From contig NZ_SPUI01000007.1 in NCBI RefSeq assembly GCF_004522095.1, forward strand, positions 1 through 64,000: 64,000 nt of DNA, read 5' to 3'. Below, in pieces: positions 32,106 through 42,117 of the stretch; the stretch's first letter is position 1, and every line of letters starts with the position of its first letter. The notes under the pieces were generated by a model. It was not told where the DNA came from. It ran no database searches and worked only from the letters and a program-made list of their open reading frames with translations. The stretch comes from Nocardioides sp. 503. Its GTDB lineage: Bacteria > Actinomycetota > Actinomycetes > Propionibacteriales > Nocardioidaceae. Position numbers and translations under genes: made by a program.

Positions 32106-35100
32106 ATGCCGTCTGCCTCCTCGCTCCGCCTGCGCTCGCTCGCCTCGGGACTCGCGGTCGCGCTGTCCGCCGGCGCCCTCGCCCCCCTCGCCCTGGGGGT
32201 CCCCGCCCACGCCGCCGCGCCCGCGCACGCGGCGCGGTCGGCTGCGGCCGGGGAGGCGCTGACGGTCGGCCACCTCACCGCCAACGGCCGCGTCGACCCG
32301 CTCGGCATCCCCGGAGCACCGCCCAGCCTGGGCTGGGTCTCGGAGTCCACCGGGCGCGGTGTCGTGCAGTCGGCCTACCAGGTCCGCGTGGCCTCCGACG
32401 AGGACGCGCTCGAGGACGCCGACGTGTGGGACAGCGGCCAGGTGGAGTCGGCGCGGCAGGTCGACGTCGTCTACGGCGGCCCCGAGCTGACCTCCGGCAC
32501 GTCGTACGTCTGGCAGGTCAAGGTCTGGGACGGCGAGGGTCGGGAGTCCGCCTGGAGCGCGCCCGCGACCTTCGAGACCGGCCTGCTGGAGCCCGCCGAC
32601 TGGGGCGATGCCGCCTGGGTCGGCAAGCCCGCCGGCACGGAGATCAACCGCTGGACCGACTACACCGTCGACTTCGACTTCGACATCGACAACCTGACCT
32701 TCGGCACGTTCGTCCGCGCCAGCAGCGCCGCCAACGGCTACATGTGGCAGCTCAGCGTCGCCGACGGCACCCCCCGCTTCCGCCCGCACCTGCGGGTCAA
32801 CGGCAACTACACCCTCCTGGACAACAAGAGCATCGCCTCGGTCATCTCGGCCGCCGACCTCGTCGCCGGCGAGCACACGATGAGCGTCACCTTCGACGGG
32901 CCGACGATCACGACCAGGCTGGACGGCACCACGATCGACACCCGCACCGACTCGACGTTCGACCGGGGCTTCGTCGGCTTCCGGTCCGACCAGGCCAACG
33001 AGGGCACCGAGCGGGCCACCGTCCACGCCGTCCGCGTGACCGCCGAGGGCGGCGACACGCTGCTGGACACCGACTTCACCGCCGGCAACCCGTTCAGCGG
33101 CGGCACCCTGGTGCCCGGCGGCCTCCAGCTGGCGGGCCGGCTCGAGGCGCTGTGGCGCTCGCCCGACGCCAACCGGCCGCTGCTGCGCACGGAGTTCGCC
33201 ACCGACGAGGGCAAGACCGTCGAGAGCGCCCGCGTCTACGCCTCCGCCCACGGCATCTACGAGCTGAACCTCAACGGCGAGGAGGTCGGCGACCAGCTCC
33301 TCGCTCCCGGGTGGACCGACTACCGCAAGCGGATCCAGTCCCAGACCTACGACGTCACCGAGCTGGTGCGCTCGGGCGAGAACGCCTTCGGTGCCGAGCT
33401 CGCCGACGGCTGGTGGGCCGGCAAGGTCGGCATGTGGGGACCCACGATGTACGGCGACCAGCTCGCCCTCGTCGCCCGCCTGCGGGTCGACTACACCGAC
33501 GGCACCAGCGAGTGGGTCGACACCGACGACAGCTGGAAGTCCCACTACGGCCCCTACGTCTTCACCGACAACATCGACGGCCAGACCTACGACGCACGCG
33601 CCGAGCAGACGGGCTGGGAGCTGCCGGAGTTCGACGACGCGGGCTGGTCCGACGTGGCCGTCGTGCCCTCCGACACCGCCAAGCTGGTGCCGCAGCGCGA
33701 CGAGCCGGTGCGGGTCACCCAGGAGGTCGCGACCCTCGCCCGCACGGAGCCGACCCCCGGCGCCTTCGTCTACGACCTCGGCCAGAACATGGTCGGCGGC
33801 GCTCGCATGCGGCTCTCCGGCCTCGCCGGGCAGACCGTGACCATCCGCTACGGCGAGATGCTCAACCCCGACGGCACGCTCTACACCGCCAACCTGCGCG
33901 CGGCGAAGGTGACCGACCGCTACACGTTCGCGACCACCGGCGCCGTGACCTACGAGCCGACGTTCACCCAGCACGGGTTCCGCTACGTCGAGATCGTCGG
34001 CGCCTCCACGCCGCCGGCCACCGCCGACGTCACCGGCGTGGTCTGGGGCTCGGACCTGGCCGCCACGGGCACGCTCGAGACCTCGGACCCGATGCTCAAC
34101 CAGCTGGTCAGCAACATCTCCTGGGGCCAGCGCGGCAACTTCCTGTCCATCCCCACCGACACCCCCGCGCGCGACGAGCGCCTGGGCTGGACCGGCGACA
34201 TCAACGTCTTCGCGCCGACCGCGAGCTACCTGCGCGACACCCGTGCCTTCCTAGGCAAGTGGATGGTCGACCTGCAGGACTCCGCGCGTGAGAACGGCAA
34301 CTTCCACGGCATCGCGCCGGTGCCGCCGGGCATCGACCTGGGCAGCGGTCTCGGCTGGTCCGACGCCGCCGTGACCGTGCCGTACGCCGTGTGGCACGCG
34401 CACGGCGACACCGCGATCGTGCGGGAGAACTACGCCGCCATGGAGAAGTTCCTCCGCTTCACCGAGCAGGGCGCGGGGGCCGACCTGATCGACACCGCCC
34501 GCGGCAACTGGGACGACTGGCTCAACCTCAACGACAACACGCCCACCAGCGTGCTGGGGACGGCCTACCTGGCGGAGAACGCCCGGATGATGTCCGAGAT
34601 GGCAGCCGCCGTCGGCGAGGACGCCGACGCCGAGGAGTTCGCGCAGCTCTCGGCCGACGTGCGCGCCGCCTTCGCGGACAGCCTCGTCCAGCCCGACGGG
34701 ACCGTCGACGGCAACAGCCAGACGGCGTACGCGATGGCGCTGGGCATGGACCTCGTGCCGGACGCCGCCCTGCGCGACAAGGTGGCGGCCAGGTTCGTCG
34801 CCAAGCTCGCCGCGAGCGACAACCACTTGACGACCGGGTTCCTCGGGACCCCGTGGCTGCTCCCCGCGCTCAGCAGCATCGGCCGCGACGACCTCGCCTA
34901 CACGCTGCTCATGCACAAGGACTACCCGTCCTGGGGCTACGAGGTGGCGAAGGGCGCGACCACGATGTGGGAGCGCTGGGACTCCATCAAGCCCGACGGC
35001 ACCTTCGGCGACGTCGGCATGAACTCCTTCAACCACTACGCCTACGGCGCCGTGGGTGACTGGATGTACCAGAACATCGGTGGCATCAAGGCCCTCGAGC

Positions 35101-37913
35101 CCGGCTACAAGAAGATCCGCGTGGCGCCGGTCGTAGGTGGCGGGCTGACCCACGGTGGCGGTGACATGGAGTCGGTCTACGGCACCATCGCCACCGACTG
35201 GGAGCTCGAGGGTGAGGACCTGTCGCTCACCGTCGACGTCCCGGTCAACACCACCGCCGAGGTGGTGCTGCCCGCCGACACCACGTGGGCCGTCACCGAG
35301 AGCGGCACGCTGCTCGACCAGGCGGACGGCGTCACCGGCGCGACCGCCGAGTCGGGCCTCGTGACCGTCACCGTCGGGTCGGGTCACTACGAGCTCGCCG
35401 TGACCCAGGGCAGCGCCGAGCTGGGCGCCATCCTGGACGCCGTCGACGGCCTCAGCGCCCACGTCGGCGGCCTGGCCGAGGCCGGCGACCTGGCCGCGGG
35501 CGACCGCGAGCAGCTCGACGCCGGTCTCGCGGCGGCTCGCGGCGACGTGACCGACGCCCTCCTCGCCCGTCTGGCCGGCGACGACGCAGACGTGACGTCG
35601 GCGCTGCGCTCCGCGCTCGGCGAGGTGCGCGACCTGCGCGCCTGGCTGACGGGCTCCGAGGTCGCCGCCCCGGTCAAGGCGGACCTCGACTCGCGGCTCG
35701 CCGCGGTCGAGAACCAGCTCGTGCTGGCGGTGACCTCGTCGCTGGGGTTCTCCGTGACGCTGCCGCCGGTCGCGGCCCCCGCCCTGCCGGGTGGTGCGGT
35801 GACCGGGACCGTCGAGGTCACCAACACCTCCACCTCCGCCATCACGGGTCTCTCGGGCACGGTCACGGTGGACGGCTGGGACCCGGTGGAGGTCTCCGCC
35901 GCGAGCGTGGCGGCGGGTCAGAGCGTGCAGCTGCCGGTGACGGTGGCCGTGCCGAAGCACCAGGCGCCCGGCTCCTACGACGCCACGCTGTCGCTGAGCT
36001 TCACCCTCGGCGGGGAGACCTTCACCGTGAAGGACACCACCGCCGGCTGGGCGAAGGTCACCTCCGGGCTGGAGATCGGCGACCTGGTCGCCGAGCTCGG
36101 CACCGGTGAGCCGGCCGAGCGGGCCACCTTGGACGTGCCGGTCTCCAACACCGGGACGTCGGCGGTCCGCGCCCGGGTCGCGGTGGAGCTGCCCGCGGGC
36201 TGGAGGGCGGTGCCCTCGCGCGAGGTCCTCGTCCCCGCCGGCGGGTCGGCCGTCGCCGAGGTGCCGGTGATCGTGCCCCTCGACCGGGTGGCCGGCAGCG
36301 TGCCGGTGACGGTCTCCGTCCTCCGCGCGGGCGCGGTCCTGGCCTCGGAGGAGTCCGCGGCGACGTTCGGCCTCGTGACCCCGCCCAGCGCCGGTGTCGT
36401 CGACCACGTCGACTTCGGCAACGGGCCCTCGGAGTCGGCGCACGCGCTGCAGGCCTCCCCCTCCAGCGGGACCAACACCGAGGCCGGCCTCACCCGCCGG
36501 TACGCCAACTCCGGGACCCCGGGCTCGTGGTACTCGGTGGTCGTCGACGTCCCCGCCGGGCAGCCGTTCGTGCTGCGCGACATCGAGACCTTCGACGGCG
36601 CGCGGACGAAGAAGTACCACGTCTACGTCGACGACGTCCTGGTCAAGACGCAGCTGGTGCCGCGCAGCGAGGGTGGTGCGGGCACCAAGGTCTACGACGC
36701 CCTGGTCGACGACCCGGCCGTGCTCGACAACGACGGCAGCGTGCGGGTGAGGTTCGAGTACCCGACGGACGCGTCGGGCTTCTTCGACCCGTCGATCGCC
36801 GACCTGTGGGTGCTGCCGGTCCCCGCCGACACCCAGGCGCCGGACGTCTCGGCCGCGGTCTCCTCGGGGACCGTGGGCGACGACGGCTGGTTCCGCTCCG
36901 ACGTCCTGGTCGGGGTGGATGCTGCGGACAACCGCGACGGTGCGCCGACCGTGGAGACCGGGGCGGGCGCGGGCTGGGAGGCCTACGTCGGACCGGTGCC
37001 GGTCACCGGTGACGGCAAGCGCGAGCTGACCTTCCGGGCCCGCGACCTGGCCGGCAACACCTCGGCCGTGGGCACGCTCCCGGTGTGGATCGACACCGTC
37101 GCTCCGATGACCACCCTGGCGGTCACGCAGAAGCCGGGCGTGGAGTTCTCCGACCGGGCCACCCTCGCCTTCACGGCGCAGGACGCGACCAGCGGGGTGG
37201 GCCGGACGGCCTACCGCGTCGACGGTGGCGAGTGGCAGGTCGCCGGCGAGGCGCCCGTCGAGGTCACGGGCTACGGCCCGCACCTGGTGGACTTTGCGTC
37301 CACCGACGTGGCGGGCAACCCGGAGGCGGTGCGTCACGAGACCGTGACGCTGGCCGACGTCGAGACGGTCGCCGCGCTGGTGGCTCCTCAGGTGAGCGGA
37401 CCGGCGCGGGTCGGGTCGACGCTGACCTCGACGACGGGCTCCTGGAACACCAAGGGGCTCGGCTTCGCCCGCCAGTGGCTGCGCAACGGCTCGCCGATCG
37501 CCGGCGCGACCGGACCGACGTACAAGGTCGGTGCGGCGGACGTCGGGCGGCGGCTCTCGGTGCGGGTGACCGCCACCAAGGCCGGCAAGGCGCCGGGGGT
37601 CTCGACCTCCACGGCCACCGCGCCGGTCACCAGGGCGACGTCCTCGACCAAGGTCTCGACGAACCGGACCAAGGTCGGGCGCGGCAAGCCGCTGCGGGTG
37701 ACGGTCAAGGTGACCTCCAGCCCGACCGCGACCGGCACGGTAGCCGTGAAGGTCGACGGCAAGGTGGTCCGGCGGGTGGCGGTGAGGAACGGCAAGGCCG
37801 TGGTGACCGTCAAGATCGCCAAGCGCGGCCGCCACAAGGTCACCGCCGCCTACCAAGGCTCCGCGACGGTAGCCCCCTCCACCTCCCCGGTGCGGGTGGT
37901 CAAGGTGACTTGA
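32106..37913 (+). CDS. Secreted GH78-type alpha-L-rhamnosidase, multidomain
   Basis: Exported enzyme of 1935 residues, about twice the usual GH78 length. A signal peptide covers about residues 1-38. The N-terminal fibronectin-like domain (about 50-160) and a LamG-like insert (about 175-340) precede the beta-sandwich and the (alpha/alpha)6 barrel, where DERLGWTGD at 690-698 is the catalytic acid-containing GH78 signature and TTMWERWDS lies later in the barrel. After a helical spacer (about 1100-1210) come two NEW3-like modules, a beta-sandwich (about 1432-1575), Ig-like domains of the OmpL47 kind (about 1575-1755) and a basic Ig-like tail. The tail is homologous to that of the GH106-type enzyme. 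An operator and CRP-like site precede it. Confidence 0.9.
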   Translation: MPSASSLRLRSLASGLAVALSAGALAPLALGVPAHAAAPAHAARSAAAGEALTVGHLTANGRVDPLGIPGAPPSLGWVSESTGRGVVQSAYQVRVASDEDALEDADVWDSGQVESARQVDVVYGGPELTSGTSYVWQVKVWDGEGRESAWSAPATFETGLLEPADWGDAAWVGKPAGTEINRWTDYTVDFDFDIDNLTFGTFVRASSAANGYMWQLSVADGTPRFRPHLRVNGNYTLLDNKSIASVISAADLVAGEHTMSVTFDGPTITTRLDGTTIDTRTDSTFDRGFVGFRSDQANEGTERATVHAVRVTAEGGDTLLDTDFTAGNPFSGGTLVPGGLQLAGRLEALWRSPDANRPLLRTEFATDEGKTVESARVYASAHGIYELNLNGEEVGDQLLAPGWTDYRKRIQSQTYDVTELVRSGENAFGAELADGWWAGKVGMWGPTMYGDQLALVARLRVDYTDGTSEWVDTDDSWKSHYGPYVFTDNIDGQTYDARAEQTGWELPEFDDAGWSDVAVVPSDTAKLVPQRDEPVRVTQEVATLARTEPTPGAFVYDLGQNMVGGARMRLSGLAGQTVTIRYGEMLNPDGTLYTANLRAAKVTDRYTFATTGAVTYEPTFTQHGFRYVEIVGASTPPATADVTGVVWGSDLAATGTLETSDPMLNQLVSNISWGQRGNFLSIPTDTPARDERLGWTGDINVFAPTASYLRDTRAFLGKWMVDLQDSARENGNFHGIAPVPPGIDLGSGLGWSDAAVTVPYAVWHAHGDTAIVRENYAAMEKFLRFTEQGAGADLIDTARGNWDDWLNLNDNTPTSVLGTAYLAENARMMSEMAAAVGEDADAEEFAQLSADVRAAFADSLVQPDGTVDGNSQTAYAMALGMDLVPDAALRDKVAARFVAKLAASDNHLTTGFLGTPWLLPALSSIGRDDLAYTLLMHKDYPSWGYEVAKGATTMWERWDSIKPDGTFGDVGMNSFNHYAYGAVGDWMYQNIGGIKALEPGYKKIRVAPVVGGGLTHGGGDMESVYGTIATDWELEGEDLSLTVDVPVNTTAEVVLPADTTWAVTESGTLLDQADGVTGATAESGLVTVTVGSGHYELAVTQGSAELGAILDAVDGLSAHVGGLAEAGDLAAGDREQLDAGLAAARGDVTDALLARLAGDDADVTSALRSALGEVRDLRAWLTGSEVAAPVKADLDSRLAAVENQLVLAVTSSLGFSVTLPPVAAPALPGGAVTGTVEVTNTSTSAITGLSGTVTVDGWDPVEVSAASVAAGQSVQLPVTVAVPKHQAPGSYDATLSLSFTLGGETFTVKDTTAGWAKVTSGLEIGDLVAELGTGEPAERATLDVPVSNTGTSAVRARVAVELPAGWRAVPSREVLVPAGGSAVAEVPVIVPLDRVAGSVPVTVSVLRAGAVLASEESAATFGLVTPPSAGVVDHVDFGNGPSESAHALQASPSSGTNTEAGLTRRYANSGTPGSWYSVVVDVPAGQPFVLRDIETFDGARTKKYHVYVDDVLVKTQLVPRSEGGAGTKVYDALVDDPAVLDNDGSVRVRFEYPTDASGFFDPSIADLWVLPVPADTQAPDVSAAVSSGTVGDDGWFRSDVLVGVDAADNRDGAPTVETGAGAGWEAYVGPVPVTGDGKRELTFRARDLAGNTSAVGTLPVWIDTVAPMTTLAVTQKPGVEFSDRATLAFTAQDATSGVGRTAYRVDGGEWQVAGEAPVEVTGYGPHLVDFASTDVAGNPEAVRHETVTLADVETVAALVAPQVSGPARVGSTLTSTTGSWNTKGLGFARQWLRNGSPIAGATGPTYKVGAADVGRRLSVRVTATKAGKAPGVSTSTATAPVTRATSSTKVSTNRTKVGRGKPLRVTVKVTSSPTATGTVAVKVDGKVVRRVAVRNGKAVVTVKIAKRGRHKVTAAYQGSATVAPSTSPVRVVKVT

Positions 37914-37922
37914 GAGCACCCC

Positions 37923-37999
37923 CCGCCGGGATAGTCCCTAACGAACCAGTGGTTTGAGAGCCCTCTCACCCACGAATCTGTGAGGGACTATCCCGGCGG
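37923..37999. repeat. Palindromic element, copy 1 of the GGGATAGTCCCT family
   Basis: Arm CCGCCGGGATAGTCCCTAAC at 37923-37942 pairs at 19 of 20 positions with 37980-37999. Inside, GTGG pairs with CCAC and the centre TGAGAG-CC-CTCTCA is a perfect palindrome. It fills the gap between the convergent GH78 and eda genes. No T-tract, target duplication or coding sequence is seen. Copies 2 and 3 are at 43301 and 57111. Confidence 0.88.
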
Positions 38000-38005
38000 A
38001 CAGGC

Positions 38006-38644
38006 TCAGCGGAGGTCGGCGGCCGCTCTCGCGAGCGACTCGACGCGGGCCCAGTCGCCGGCCTCGAGGACGGCGGGCGGGGTGAGCCAGGAGCCGCCGA
38101 CGCAGCCGACGTTGGGCAGCGCCAGGTAGTCCGGCGCCGTGGTGGCGGTGATGCCGCCGGTGGGGCAGAAGCGCGCCGCGGGGACCGGGGAGGCCACCGA
38201 CTTCAGGTACGCCGCCCCGCCGGACGCCTCCGCCGGGAAGAACTTCATCTGCGTGAAGCCGGCCTCGAGGACCGCCAGCGCCTCCGACACCGTCGAGGTG
38301 CCGGGCAGGAACGGCAGGCCGGTGTCGGCCATGGCCGCGAGCAGCGTCGGCGTGGAGCCGGGGGAGACCAGGAAGCGCGCGCCGGCGTCCTGGGCCTCCT
38401 TGGCCTGGCCGGGCGTGACGATGGTGCCGGCACCGACCAGGATCTCCGGCACGTCGTCGGCGATGGCGCGGATCGCGTCGAGCGCGACCGGCGTGCGCAG
38501 CGTGAGCTCGATGGCCGGCAGGCCGCCGGCGACCAGGGCGCGGGCCAGCGGGACGGCGTCCTCGAGGCGGTCGATGACGACGACCGGCAGCACCGGCACG
38601 ACGTCGAGCAGCGATGTGGTCAGGGACTCAGGCAGGCTGGACAA
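38006..38644 (-). CDS. eda: KDPG aldolase (2-keto-3-deoxy-6-phosphogluconate aldolase)
   Basis: Class I aldolase of 212 residues that ends the Entner-Doudoroff pathway by splitting KDPG into pyruvate and glyceraldehyde-3-phosphate. Schiff-base Lys134 in TQMKFFPAE and Glu46 in AIELTLRT are present, and CPTGGI forms the phosphate loop. The start TTG at 38644 is supported by GGAGG six bases upstream and lies 17 bases inside the edd end, so translation is coupled. The stop abuts palindromic element copy 1. Confidence 0.95.
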   Translation of the reverse strand: MSSLPESLTTSLLDVVPVLPVVVIDRLEDAVPLARALVAGGLPAIELTLRTPVALDAIRAIADDVPEILVGAGTIVTPGQAKEAQDAGARFLVSPGSTPTLLAAMADTGLPFLPGTSTVSEALAVLEAGFTQMKFFPAEASGGAAYLKSVASPVPAARFCPTGGITATTAPDYLALPNVGCVGGSWLTPPAVLEAGDWARVESLARAAADLR

Positions 38645-40499
38645 CGGGCACCTCCGTCTGGGGGAAGCCGTACGCCGGGAAGACGCTCGCGCCCGCGTCG
38701 GCGGGTCCGACCGTGGCGCGGAACGCCGAGAACAGCTCGCGACCGGTGCCGGCCCACTCCTCGCCCTCCGGCGCGCGGCCGGTGGGCACGCGCTGCTGCA
38801 GGGCGAAGACGTCGTCGACCAGCAGCTGACCGGTGAGGGCGTCGACCGTGATCAGGTCGCCGTCGCGCACCCGCGAGAGCGGACCGCCGAGCGCCGCCTC
38901 CGGCGTCACGTGGATGGCGGCCGGGACCTTGCCCGAGGCGCCGGACATCCGGCCGTCGGTGACGATGGCGACCTTCTGGCCGCGGTCCTGGAGCACGCCG
39001 AGGGCGGGCGTCAGCTTGTGCAGCTCGGGCATGCCGTTGGCGGCGGGGCCCTGGTAGCGGATCACGGCGATCAGGTCGATGCCGTCGAGTCGGCCGTCCT
39101 GGAAGGCCTCCAGGAACTCCGCCTGGTCGTCGAAGACCAGCGCCGGGGCGGTGACGACACGGTGCTCGGGCTTGACCGCGGAGGTCTTGATGACCGCGGT
39201 GCCCAGCGGGCCGGTGAGGACCTTGAGCCCGCCGTCGGCCGCGAACGGCTCGTCCGCGGGCCGCAGCACGTCGAGGTCGAGGCTGGCCTTGGGGCCCTCC
39301 TCCCACGTGAGGTCGTCGCCGCGCAGGACCGGCTCGGTCGTGTAGCGGCTCAGGCCGTGGCCCATGATCGTCTCGACGTCCTCGTGCATCAGCCCGTGCC
39401 GCAGCAGGGTGTGGATGAGGAAGCCGATGCCGCCGGCGGCGTGGAAGTGGTTCACGTCGGCGGAGCCGTTGGGGTAGATCCGCGCCAGCAGCGGCACGAC
39501 GGCCGACAGGTCCGAGAGGTCCTGCCAGGTCAGGGCGATGCCCGCGGCGCGGGCGATCGCGACGAGGTGCAGCGTGTGGTTCGTGGAGCCGCCGCTGGCG
39601 AGCAGCGCGACGCAGGCGTTGACGATCGCCTTCTCGTCGACGACCTCGCCGATGGGGGTGGGCTCGCCGCCCTGGCGGGTGATCGCCACGGCGCGGGCCG
39701 CGGCGGCGCGGGTCAGCGCCTCGCGCAGCGGGGTGCCGGGGTTGACGAAGGAGGAGCCCGGCAGGTGCAGCCCGAGGACCTCCATCAGCAGCTGGTTGGA
39801 GTTGGCGGTGCCGTAGAAGGTGCACGTCCCGCGCGAGTGGTACGACGCCGCCTCGGCCTCGAGCAGCTCCTCGCGTCCGACCTTGCCCTCGGCGTGCAGC
39901 TGGCGCACGCGAGCCTTCTCGCCGTTCGGCAGGCCCGAGGCCATCGGCCCGGCCGGCACGAAGACGGTGGGCAGGTGGCCGAAGGACAGCGCGCCGATCA
40001 GCAGGCCAGGCACGATCTTGTCGCAGACGCCGAGCATCAGGGCGCCGTCGAACATGTCGTGGCTCAGCGCGATCGCCGCCGACATGGCGATCACGTCGCG
40101 GCTGTAGAGGGAGAGCTGCATGCCCGCGCGGCCCTGGGTGATCCCGTCGCACATCGCGGGCACGCCGCCGGCGACCTGGGCGATCCCGCCCGCGCGGATG
40201 GTGGCCTGCTTGAGGACCGGCGGGTACTCGCCGTAGGGCTGGTGGGCCGACAGCATGTCGTTGTAGCTGGTGACGATCGCCAGGTTGGGCTTGGTGCGCC
40301 CGCGCAGCGCGGTCTTCTCGGCCGGCTCGGACGCGGCGAAGCCGTGGGCGATGTTGGCGCAGCCGAGCTTGCCGCGGGCCGGGCCCTGGTCGGCGGCGGC
40401 ACGGATGCGGGTGAGGTAGGCGCGGCGGCTGACGGCGCTGCGCGCGACGATGCGGGCGGTCACCTCCGCCACGACGGGGTTCGTGGGGGGTCGGCTCAT
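38628..40499 (-). CDS. edd: 6-phosphogluconate dehydratase
   Basis: Iron-sulfur dehydratase of 623 residues that converts 6-phosphogluconate to KDPG. Family segments include CDKIVPG, CTFYGTANSNQ with a cluster Cys, LASGGSTNHTLHL, and GRMSGASGKVPAAIH near the C-terminus. ATG 40499 overlaps the zwf stop (ATGA); the frame continues upstream as antisense noise. The length and layout are those of Edd, not of the related dihydroxyacid dehydratase IlvD, and the zwf/eda neighbours confirm it. Confidence 0.96.
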   Translation of the reverse strand: MSRPPTNPVVAEVTARIVARSAVSRRAYLTRIRAAADQGPARGKLGCANIAHGFAASEPAEKTALRGRTKPNLAIVTSYNDMLSAHQPYGEYPPVLKQATIRAGGIAQVAGGVPAMCDGITQGRAGMQLSLYSRDVIAMSAAIALSHDMFDGALMLGVCDKIVPGLLIGALSFGHLPTVFVPAGPMASGLPNGEKARVRQLHAEGKVGREELLEAEAASYHSRGTCTFYGTANSNQLLMEVLGLHLPGSSFVNPGTPLREALTRAAAARAVAITRQGGEPTPIGEVVDEKAIVNACVALLASGGSTNHTLHLVAIARAAGIALTWQDLSDLSAVVPLLARIYPNGSADVNHFHAAGGIGFLIHTLLRHGLMHEDVETIMGHGLSRYTTEPVLRGDDLTWEEGPKASLDLDVLRPADEPFAADGGLKVLTGPLGTAVIKTSAVKPEHRVVTAPALVFDDQAEFLEAFQDGRLDGIDLIAVIRYQGPAANGMPELHKLTPALGVLQDRGQKVAIVTDGRMSGASGKVPAAIHVTPEAALGGPLSRVRDGDLITVDALTGQLLVDDVFALQQRVPTGRAPEGEEWAGTGRELFSAFRATVGPADAGASVFPAYGFPQTEVPVVQPA

Positions 40500-42004
40500 T
40501 GGTCGGACTCCTGCCATTGTCGGCCGTCGCGCTCCATGAGCGTGGCGGCGGCGGTCGGCCCGCTGGTGCCGGCCGGGTAGCGCTTGGGGCGGTCGGGCGA
40601 CGTCGCCCAGCGCCGGAGGATCGGCTCGACCCAGGTCCACGCGGCCTCGACCTCGTCGCGGCGCATGAAGAGGGTCGGGTTGCCGCGGATGACGTCCATC
40701 AGCAGCCGCTCGTAGGCGTCGGGGCTGCGCTGGGTGAACGTCGTCGCGTAGCTGAGGTCGAGCGAGACCGGCCGCAGCCGGATGCCGCCGGGGCCCGGCT
40801 CCTTGGCCGTCATGTGCAGGCGCATCCCCTCGTCGGGCTGGACCTGGATGTGCAGGCGGTTGGGCGAGGTCGCGCCCTCGCTGTGCGGGAACATCGCGTG
40901 CGGCGGCTCCTTGAAGACCACCACGATCTCCGACATCCGGCGGTCCATGCGCTTGCCGGTGCGCAGGTAGAACGGCACGCCGGCCCAGCGCCAGTTCTGC
41001 ACCTCGGCGCGCACGGCGACGAAGGTCTCGGTGCCGCTGCCGGGGCGGCCGAGGTCCTCGGTGTACGACGCGGCAGGCACCCCGTCGACGAGCCCCTGGC
41101 CGTAGCGCCCGCGCACCGTGTCGCGGTCGACGTCCTCGGGTGTCATCGGCTTGAGCGCCTGCAGCACCTTGAGCTTCTCGTCGCGCACCGTCTCGCGACC
41201 GACGTACGTCGGCGGCTCCATGGCCACCAGGCACAGGAGCTGGAGCAGGTGGTTCTGGACCATGTCGCGCAGGGCGCCGGAGGTGTCGTAGTAGTCGCCG
41301 CGCTCGCCCACCCCGAGCGTCTCGGCCACGGTGATCTGCACGTGGTCGACCCAGCGGGAGTTCCACAGCGGCTCGAGGAAGGTGTTGGCGAAGCGCGTCA
41401 CCAGGAGGTTCTGGACGCTCTCCTTGCCGAGGTAGTGGTCGATGCGGAAGATCTGCTGCTCGTCGAAGACCCGGCCCACGGCGTCGTTGATCGCCAGCGC
41501 GGACGCGAGGTCGCGCCCGACCGGCTTCTCGAGCACCACGCGCGAGGTCGGCTCGACGACGCCGGCGGCCTCGAGGCGCTCACAGGTCGGGCCGAAGAGC
41601 GCCGGCGCCACCGCGAGGTAGAAGACGCGCACGGCCTCGTCGCCGTCGTGGCCGCACGGGCGGTCCTTGAGCAGGTCGTGCAGCAGGTGCCAGCCCTCGG
41701 GCTCGTGGGAGTCCAGGGTCAGGTGGCGCACGCGGGCCAGCAGGCGGCGTACGGCGTCCTCGTCGAGCTCGTCGGCGACCACGTGGCGGTGCAGGGCGTC
41801 CTGCACCAGGTGGCGGTAGCCCTCGTCGTCGAGCTCGGAGCGGGAGACGCCGATGATGCGGGTCCCCTCAGGCAGCTGGCCCTCGAGCTCGCGCTGGTAG
41901 AGCGCCGGCAGGAGCTTGCGCAGCGCGAGGTCGCCGGTGCCCCCGAAGACGGTGAAGTCCGAGGTCGGGAGGCCGGGGGAGAGCTCGGTGGCAGGCAGGG
42001 TCAC
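40496..42004 (-). CDS. zwf: Glucose-6-phosphate dehydrogenase
   Basis: Enzyme of 502 residues that oxidises glucose-6-phosphate to 6-phosphogluconolactone, entry to both the pentose phosphate and Entner-Doudoroff routes. The N-terminal GGTGDLALRKLLPAL is the dinucleotide-binding start, and FRIDHYLGKE (about residues 185-195) holds the catalytic His. No 6-phosphogluconolactonase or glucokinase gene is adjacent. GTG 42004 is chosen because TACCGT lies six bases upstream, giving a leaderless message; the longer frame has no ribosome site. It is first in the operon zwf-edd-eda and divergent from a ROK regulator. Confidence 0.95.
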   Translation of the reverse strand: MTLPATELSPGLPTSDFTVFGGTGDLALRKLLPALYQRELEGQLPEGTRIIGVSRSELDDEGYRHLVQDALHRHVVADELDEDAVRRLLARVRHLTLDSHEPEGWHLLHDLLKDRPCGHDGDEAVRVFYLAVAPALFGPTCERLEAAGVVEPTSRVVLEKPVGRDLASALAINDAVGRVFDEQQIFRIDHYLGKESVQNLLVTRFANTFLEPLWNSRWVDHVQITVAETLGVGERGDYYDTSGALRDMVQNHLLQLLCLVAMEPPTYVGRETVRDEKLKVLQALKPMTPEDVDRDTVRGRYGQGLVDGVPAASYTEDLGRPGSGTETFVAVRAEVQNWRWAGVPFYLRTGKRMDRRMSEIVVVFKEPPHAMFPHSEGATSPNRLHIQVQPDEGMRLHMTAKEPGPGGIRLRPVSLDLSYATTFTQRSPDAYERLLMDVIRGNPTLFMRRDEVEAAWTWVEPILRRWATSPDRPKRYPAGTSGPTAAATLMERDGRQWQESDQ

Positions 42005-42010
42005 GACACC

Positions 42011-42016
42011 ACGGTA
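42011..42016 (-). promoter_or_regulatory. -10 element for leaderless zwf-edd-eda
   Basis: On the minus strand TACCGT lies six bases before the zwf GTG; no ribosome site is seen. Confidence 0.45.
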
Positions 42017-42027
42017 AGGACACAAGG

Positions 42028-42044
42028 GTGCTTTCAACAAGCAC
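42028..42044. promoter_or_regulatory. Inverted repeat in the zwf/ROK divergent region
   Basis: GTGCTT-TCAAC-AAGCAC, six-base arms with a five-base spacer, 24 bases before the zwf start and beside its promoter. The likely operator of the adjacent ROK regulator; ACACAAG repeats at 42020 and 42064 flank it. Confidence 0.5.
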
Positions 42045-42105
42045 AACTTAGGTATTTCTCGTACACAAGTCATCCACGACCCGGATCTGCGGGGGCTCAA
42101 GACCC

Positions 42106-42111
42106 TAGAAT
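42106..42111 (+). promoter_or_regulatory. -10 element for leaderless ROK gene
   Basis: TAGAAT lies six bases before the ATG at 42118, with no ribosome site. Confidence 0.5.
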
Positions 42112-42117
42112 CGCGGC

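Noticed and set aside
34251..37919. Very long open frame on the minus strand opposite the GH78 gene
   Set aside because: It mirrors the codon positions of the real gene, has no start signal or domain, and is rich in Arg/Gly/Val as antisense frames of GC-rich genes are.
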